Source of the DNA: Crocinitomicaceae bacterium
GTDB taxonomy: Bacteria > Bacteroidota > Bacteroidia > Flavobacteriales_D > Crocinitomicaceae
Length of the DNA stretch: 58,870 nucleotides
Assembly (NCBI GenBank): GCA_030727405.1
Contig: JANRBR010000033.1
Location: forward strand, 1-58,870
Direction: 5' to 3'
Position numbers and translations under genes: made by a program. Shown here piece by piece: positions 54,715-58,870 of the stretch (positions within the stretch are counted from its first letter, which is position 1; each line of letters opens with the position of its first letter). Under the pieces are notes generated by a model. That model had not been told where the DNA came from, made no database searches, and saw only the letters and a list, made by a program, of their open reading frames with translations.

Positions 54715-57700
54715 ATGAATGAATTGAAAAATTACACAGTTCTTAGATTTAGATTTCTCTTTTTCGCGCTAGCTTTCTTTGCAGGGCTCTTTCTTTTTGA
54801 TGCTTATGCTCAAGTAGTAAGTCCATTTGCCATTCGAAATCAAATTCAACAAAAAGGAGGCATTCGTTTTGTCTCAAATGTCTCAGTATCATGTAATTCC
54901 TCCACCAATTGTACCACGGCTCAAAACCAAGTGCCTCCATCTGGCACAGGTCAAAACAATAGTTTTTTCATGGGTTATGTGGATGTGGATGGAGATCCGA
55001 CAACTTTTATGTCCTCTAGTGACAGTTTAAACCTTTCAAATTGTTCTGAAATTACATGGGCGGGTTTGTATTGGGGAGGAAAAATATCCACCTCAACATC
55101 CAATTATGCCAACCGGAGTCAAATTAAAATAAAGGTTGGTAATGGAAGCTATCAGCAACTTTCAGCCGATCAAACCCTTAATAATACAACAGGAGCAGTG
55201 ACCTATTTCTGTTTTAAAGAAATTACCTCGATTGTACAATCAGCTGGAATTAAAGCTAGGTTTACCATAGCCAATCAAATCAATCAAACCAATTCCACTA
55301 ATTTATTCGGAGGTTGGACCATCGTTGTAGTATATAAAAATACAGCTGAGTCCTACAAAAACTTAACCGTTTTTGATGGTTTAGCAAATGTGAGTCAAGG
55401 AACGGCTTCAAATACCGTTACCATTCCAATTTCTGGGTTTTTAACGCCACTTTCTGGTGGGGTAAATTTTGAGTTGGGTGTAATCGCGTACGATGGTGAC
55501 CGTTCTCAAACGGGTGATCAATTGCTTTTTAATGGTGTTGGGTCAAATTATGTTCAGGTCTCTGATGGATTGCATACAGCAACCGACATGTTCAACAGTA
55601 CGATTGCTTACAATGGAGTCATTACTCCTTTTCGAAATCCAAGTTATAACAATACATTGGGCTATGATGCAACGGTTTACATACCCAATAATGCGACTCA
55701 AAATTATTTAAATAATGGCGCATCCTCGGCCAATATTCGAGTCACTACGTCTTTTGAAACAATCCTAACCCGCGTAATTACCTCTGCAATAGATATATAC
55801 GAGCCTGATTTAAGGGCAACCGTTTATGTAAATGATTTAAATGGTGGAGTTGTTTCACCGGGAGATATTCTGGAATACACGGTTATTGGTAAAAATATTG
55901 GATCTGATATTTCCTTAAATACCTTTATCACGGATACCTTGGATATTCGAACTGCCTATGTCCCAAATACAATTTCCTTCTTAAATGGACCATTTGCTGG
56001 ACCAAAAACGGATATGGCAAATGATGATCAAGCAGAATATGATGCTGTAAGTCGTGTGATAAAAACCCGTGTTGGTACCGGTGCGAATGCCTTGATTGGA
56101 GGACAAATGGTAAATTCTCCAACAGGACAAGATAGTACTGCTATTCGATTCCGAGTTCAAGTGTCTTCTGACTGTTTAATTCTATCTTGCGATAGTACCT
56201 TGGAAAACAAAGCGTATATTTTTGGAACAGGAAACTTGTCGGGGAATGCTGTTACAAACAACGGAACCTCTGATGTTTATGATGCCTTTGGCTGTCCAAC
56301 ATCTTCAAATAATGAGGTAACCATTTCAACCGCCAATTGTCCACCAGTAGATTTTACCGTAAATGACCCCTTGTGTCCAGGAGATGCGATGCAATTAACA
56401 GCTGCATACTCCCAATGGGCTAATTATTTCTGGACAGGACCTCAAGGTTTTACATCAACCATTCATAATCCAACTATTTCGAATATTGGATTGTTGAATT
56501 CTGGGGTTTATGAACTCGATATTTCATTTAATGGTTCGGCTTGTACCTTTAATAACTTAACGAACAGCATCATCGTCAATCCTTTGCCTACAATCTCCTT
56601 ACTTGACTTGAATAATGTTACCTGCTACAATGCAGGGAATGGCTCCATTCAAACGAGTGTACAAGGATCTAATCCGATAAGCTATTTATGGAGTAATACC
56701 AATACAACCAATACCATTTCAAGCTTAACTCCAGGATCTTATAACCTAGAGGTTCAAGATGTAAATACATGTATTTCGGATACAACCTTTTCCATAACTC
56801 AACCGGACACACTCATCGCTACAACAGCAAGTTTAATTGATTACAATGGATATGATATTTCATGCCATAATTATTCGAATGGGTCAATTAATGTTACTGC
56901 AACTGGTGGAACGCAACCCTACACTTATGCTTGGTCAAACGGACAAACCACATCTGTTTTAACTGGACTTTCAGCTGGAAGTTATACTGTAACGGTTACG
57001 GATGCAAACGGTTGTACAGCCATTTCGTCGATAACCATCACCCATCCTGCTCCCATCCAATTGACGTCAACCATTCAAAATGTTTTATGTTTTGGGGGCA
57101 ATAATGGATCGGTCAATGCGAGTATTACAGGGGGAGTTTTTCCATATTCCATTCTTTGGTCAAATGGCCCTGTCAATCAGTCGATCAATGACCTTACCGC
57201 CGGACAATATCAAATTACCGTAACAGACATCAATGGTTGTGTTGATTCTTTGGAATCGAATGTATTGCAACCTGCTCAACCGCTTTCTTGTTCACACACT
57301 CAAGTGGATGTTTTATGTTATGGTGAATCAACTGGATCAATCGATTTAACAGTCAACGGAGGAACACCGGGCTATCAGTTCTCTTGGTCAACAGCACAAA
57401 CTACGGAGGATTTAACAAACCTTCCAACGGGTTTTTACTCGGTTAGTGTTACGGATGCTAACAACTGTTCTGTGACCTATGGCGTAACTATTCAACAACC
57501 AACAGCTCCTTTATCCTTTTCTGGATTAGTTACGCCGATTGGTTGTTTTGGAGATGCAACTGGAGCCGTAAACATTGCGGTTTCTGGAGGAACCCCAAAT
57601 TATACGTATTTATGGAATAATGGTCAAACAACGCAAAACATCAACACATTAACAGCAGGAAATTATGCTGTTGTCATAACGGATGACCACAACTGCTTAT

Positions 57701-58870
57701 TAAATGGAAATTTTGTAGTTATTCAACCTCAATCTCCTTTATTATTGACTGAAATACATGAAGATGCTGGTTGTTTTGGTCCGGGATCAATTGATCTTAC
57801 CACGAGCGGTGGAACAGCTCCTTATTCCTTTTTCTGGGATAATTTGGTGTTCGTTGAGGATCAATTAACGGTGCCATCAGGAACGTATGAAGTTCAAGTA
57901 CAGGATGGAAATGGTTGTTCAGATTCCTTAACCGTAACCATATTAAATTTAGCCATTCCAATCAATTTAAGTTTATCCGGTCAAAATATATTGTGTCAGT
58001 ATGATTCTACAGGATCCGCTGATTTAGTAGTAACAGGTGGAGTTCAACCTTTTTCTTTTGCATGGTCCAACGGAACTACCCAAGAGGATTTAACTCAAGC
58101 ACCTGCTGGAAGTTATTCTGTGACGGTAACGGATGCCAATAATTGTACAGAAACCATCTCCATCACTTTAACTGAACCAAATTCTTCAACGGTTATTAGT
58201 GAAATGCATACCAATGCAAATTGCCTTGATTCTGTTGCTGGATCCATCAATATAACGGTGTCAGGTGGAACGCCTGGTTATACGTATAGCTGGAATAACG
58301 GGGCAACTACTCAAGATATTACATCCTTGCAAAATGGAATCTACGAAGTATCTGTATTTGATTCCAATGGTTGCCTTGAAACACTGATCGTTCCGATTTT
58401 AGATCCTTCTAATACAGTTGCAGTCTCTTCAGTTGTTTCTAATGTGAATTGCTACGGTGGGGCGGATGGAAACATAAACTTAACCCCTAGCGGTGGTTTC
58501 CCAGGATACGTCTTTGATTGGGGCACTGGAGCAGTAGAAGAAGATGTGACAAATTTAGCTCAGGGCCAATATTATGTGAATGTCGAAGATGTACTTGGTT
58601 GTGGGATGTTTATGAGTTTCAATGTCACTCAACCCTCCATGCCATTAACCATCAACGGAACAGAATACGATGTAGTGTGCCTTGGGGATACAAATGGAAT
58701 TGTTGATTTAACCATAACGGGAGGAACACCTACTTATAGTTATTTATGGAATAATGGGGCAACTGCTCAAGATATTTTTGATTTAACCGCGGGAACCTAT
58801 TCCGTCGTTGTTACTGACGCGAACGCTTGTACTTCAACCTACAGTGGAATCGTTACTCAACCGGGATCGG
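54715..58870 (+). CDS. Giant SprB-repeat adhesin (3' end outside window)
   Basis: The frame is open from ATG 54715 to the window end (at least 1,385 residues). A signal peptide (FRFLFFALAFFAGLFLFDAYAQ) precedes an N-terminal region (about 30-350; NQIQQKGGIRFVSNVSVSC ... ITWAGLYWGG) seen in other Bacteroidota adhesins. A DUF11-like domain (about 360-510; GDILEYTVIGKNIGSD, TYVPNTI-like AYVPNTISFLNG) and a PKD-like domain (about 545-625; CPGDAMQLTA ... YFWTGPQGF) follow. From about 56590 come at least ten SprB-type repeats of about 75 residues. A T9SS sorting domain is expected beyond the window. SprB is the mobile gliding adhesin of Flavobacterium; whether this protein supports gliding or only attachment is not shown. 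Confidence 0.88.
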   Translation, partial: MNELKNYTVLRFRFLFFALAFFAGLFLFDAYAQVVSPFAIRNQIQQKGGIRFVSNVSVSCNSSTNCTTAQNQVPPSGTGQNNSFFMGYVDVDGDPTTFMSSSDSLNLSNCSEITWAGLYWGGKISTSTSNYANRSQIKIKVGNGSYQQLSADQTLNNTTGAVTYFCFKEITSIVQSAGIKARFTIANQINQTNSTNLFGGWTIVVVYKNTAESYKNLTVFDGLANVSQGTASNTVTIPISGFLTPLSGGVNFELGVIAYDGDRSQTGDQLLFNGVGSNYVQVSDGLHTATDMFNSTIAYNGVITPFRNPSYNNTLGYDATVYIPNNATQNYLNNGASSANIRVTTSFETILTRVITSAIDIYEPDLRATVYVNDLNGGVVSPGDILEYTVIGKNIGSDISLNTFITDTLDIRTAYVPNTISFLNGPFAGPKTDMANDDQAEYDAVSRVIKTRVGTGANALIGGQMVNSPTGQDSTAIRFRVQVSSDCLILSCDSTLENKAYIFGTGNLSGNAVTNNGTSDVYDAFGCPTSSNNEVTISTANCPPVDFTVNDPLCPGDAMQLTAAYSQWANYFWTGPQGFTSTIHNPTISNIGLLNSGVYELDISFNGSACTFNNLTNSIIVNPLPTISLLDLNNVTCYNAGNGSIQTSVQGSNPISYLWSNTNTTNTISSLTPGSYNLEVQDVNTCISDTTFSITQPDTLIATTASLIDYNGYDISCHNYSNGSINVTATGGTQPYTYAWSNGQTTSVLTGLSAGSYTVTVTDANGCTAISSITITHPAPIQLTSTIQNVLCFGGNNGSVNASITGGVFPYSILWSNGPVNQSINDLTAGQYQITVTDINGCVDSLESNVLQPAQPLSCSHTQVDVLCYGESTGSIDLTVNGGTPGYQFSWSTAQTTEDLTNLPTGFYSVSVTDANNCSVTYGVTIQQPTAPLSFSGLVTPIGCFGDATGAVNIAVSGGTPNYTYLWNNGQTTQNINTLTAGNYAVVITDDHNCLLNGNFVVIQPQSPLLLTEIHEDAGCFGPGSIDLTTSGGTAPYSFFWDNLVFVEDQLTVPSGTYEVQVQDGNGCSDSLTVTILNLAIPINLSLSGQNILCQYDSTGSADLVVTGGVQPFSFAWSNGTTQEDLTQAPAGSYSVTVTDANNCTETISITLTEPNSSTVISEMHTNANCLDSVAGSINITVSGGTPGYTYSWNNGATTQDITSLQNGIYEVSVFDSNGCLETLIVPILDPSNTVAVSSVVSNVNCYGGADGNINLTPSGGFPGYVFDWGTGAVEEDVTNLAQGQYYVNVEDVLGCGMFMSFNVTQPSMPLTINGTEYDVVCLGDTNGIVDLTITGGTPTYSYLWNNGATAQDIFDLTAGTYSVVVTDANACTSTYSGIVTQPGS
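56590..58870 (+). repeat. At least ten tandem SprB-type protein repeats
   Basis: Each unit of about 75 residues (roughly 225 bases) reads: ...VxCxGxxxGSIxLxVxGGTPxYxYxWSNGxTTxDLxxLxAGxYxVxVTDxNxCxxxxxxxIxQP. Examples are DVLCYGESTGSIDLTVNGG, PIGCFGDATGAVNIAVSGG, NILCQYDSTGSADLVVTGG and DVVCLGDTNGIVDLTITGG. Unit lengths vary by a few residues and the DNA is well diverged between copies, unlike the 450-bp array at the other end of the window. Confidence 0.88.

Noticed and set aside
1..58870. Mobile elements, integrases, toxin-antitoxin pairs or phage genes
   Set aside because: None of the frames shows transposase, integrase or phage motifs, and the gene packing looks chromosomal throughout.

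Overview
The window looks like chromosomal DNA of a member of the Bacteroidota, most likely Flavobacteriales and perhaps near Fluviicola/Crocinitomicaceae (the family-level guess is inference). The evidence is: several secreted proteins with type IX secretion system (T9SS) C-terminal sorting domains of both type A and type B; a PorP/SprF membrane protein, a PorE-like OmpA protein and a PorZ-like protein; start codons without Shine-Dalgarno sequences but often just downstream of the Bacteroidota -7 promoter motif TAnnTTTG; and an IleRS with the noncanonical GxHH signature. No mobile element, CRISPR array, tRNA, rRNA or transcription-factor gene was seen. No gap between genes exceeds about 150 bases.

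Layout. 3-8306: the 3' part of a giant repeat-built adhesin with a type B sorting domain, followed by PorP/SprF and a PD40-CRD-OmpA-SPOR-like protein, a surface-protein cassette. 8334-10222: a YbdL-like transaminase overlapping a YafV-like omega-amidase, a glutamine-transaminase/omega-amidase module. 10258-12102: a secreted type A cargo protein, closed by the only strong intrinsic terminator in the window. 12152-16676: a DedA/YqaA membrane protein, an S41 protease-like protein on the minus strand, a small lipoprotein, a TIGR01777 epimerase and a PIN-PhoH ATPase. 16678-18574 (minus): a methyltransferase, a small membrane protein and a RidA protein. 18675-21223: a GT2 and a GT-C membrane glycosyltransferase. 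21269-23587: PorZ. 23631-25024: a 13-residue-repeat DUF6150-like protein abutting PnuC and a NadR-type kinase (NAD salvage). 25042-28796: SCO protein, pseudouridine synthase, lipoprotein, beta-barrel and Pth. 28863-33946: a GEVED-domain cargo protein, three tandem kelch-repeat cargo paralogues and a DUF4907 lipoprotein.

33992-45175: mainly housekeeping: AsnRS, a YhiN-type flavoprotein (minus), a Gre-like protein (minus), IleRS, a biotin carrier protein, a DUF2141 protein (minus), GalE, TatD, type I asparaginase and an FtsE-like ATPase (minus). 45315-50112: a 1024-residue TPR protein and an outer-membrane barrel. 50116-54619: an MDR oxidoreductase, a small membrane protein (minus), a TPR lipoprotein, an integral membrane protein and an acyl-CoA carboxylase carboxyltransferase. 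54715-58870: the 5' part of a second giant adhesin with at least ten SprB-type repeats, cut by the window end.

Taken together the window mixes housekeeping genes with a large investment in surface display. Both ends are giant adhesins, six proteins carry T9SS type A tails, and accessory T9SS functions lie nearby. Convergent genes are packed extremely tightly: three pairs share a TTAA in which both stop codons overlap.
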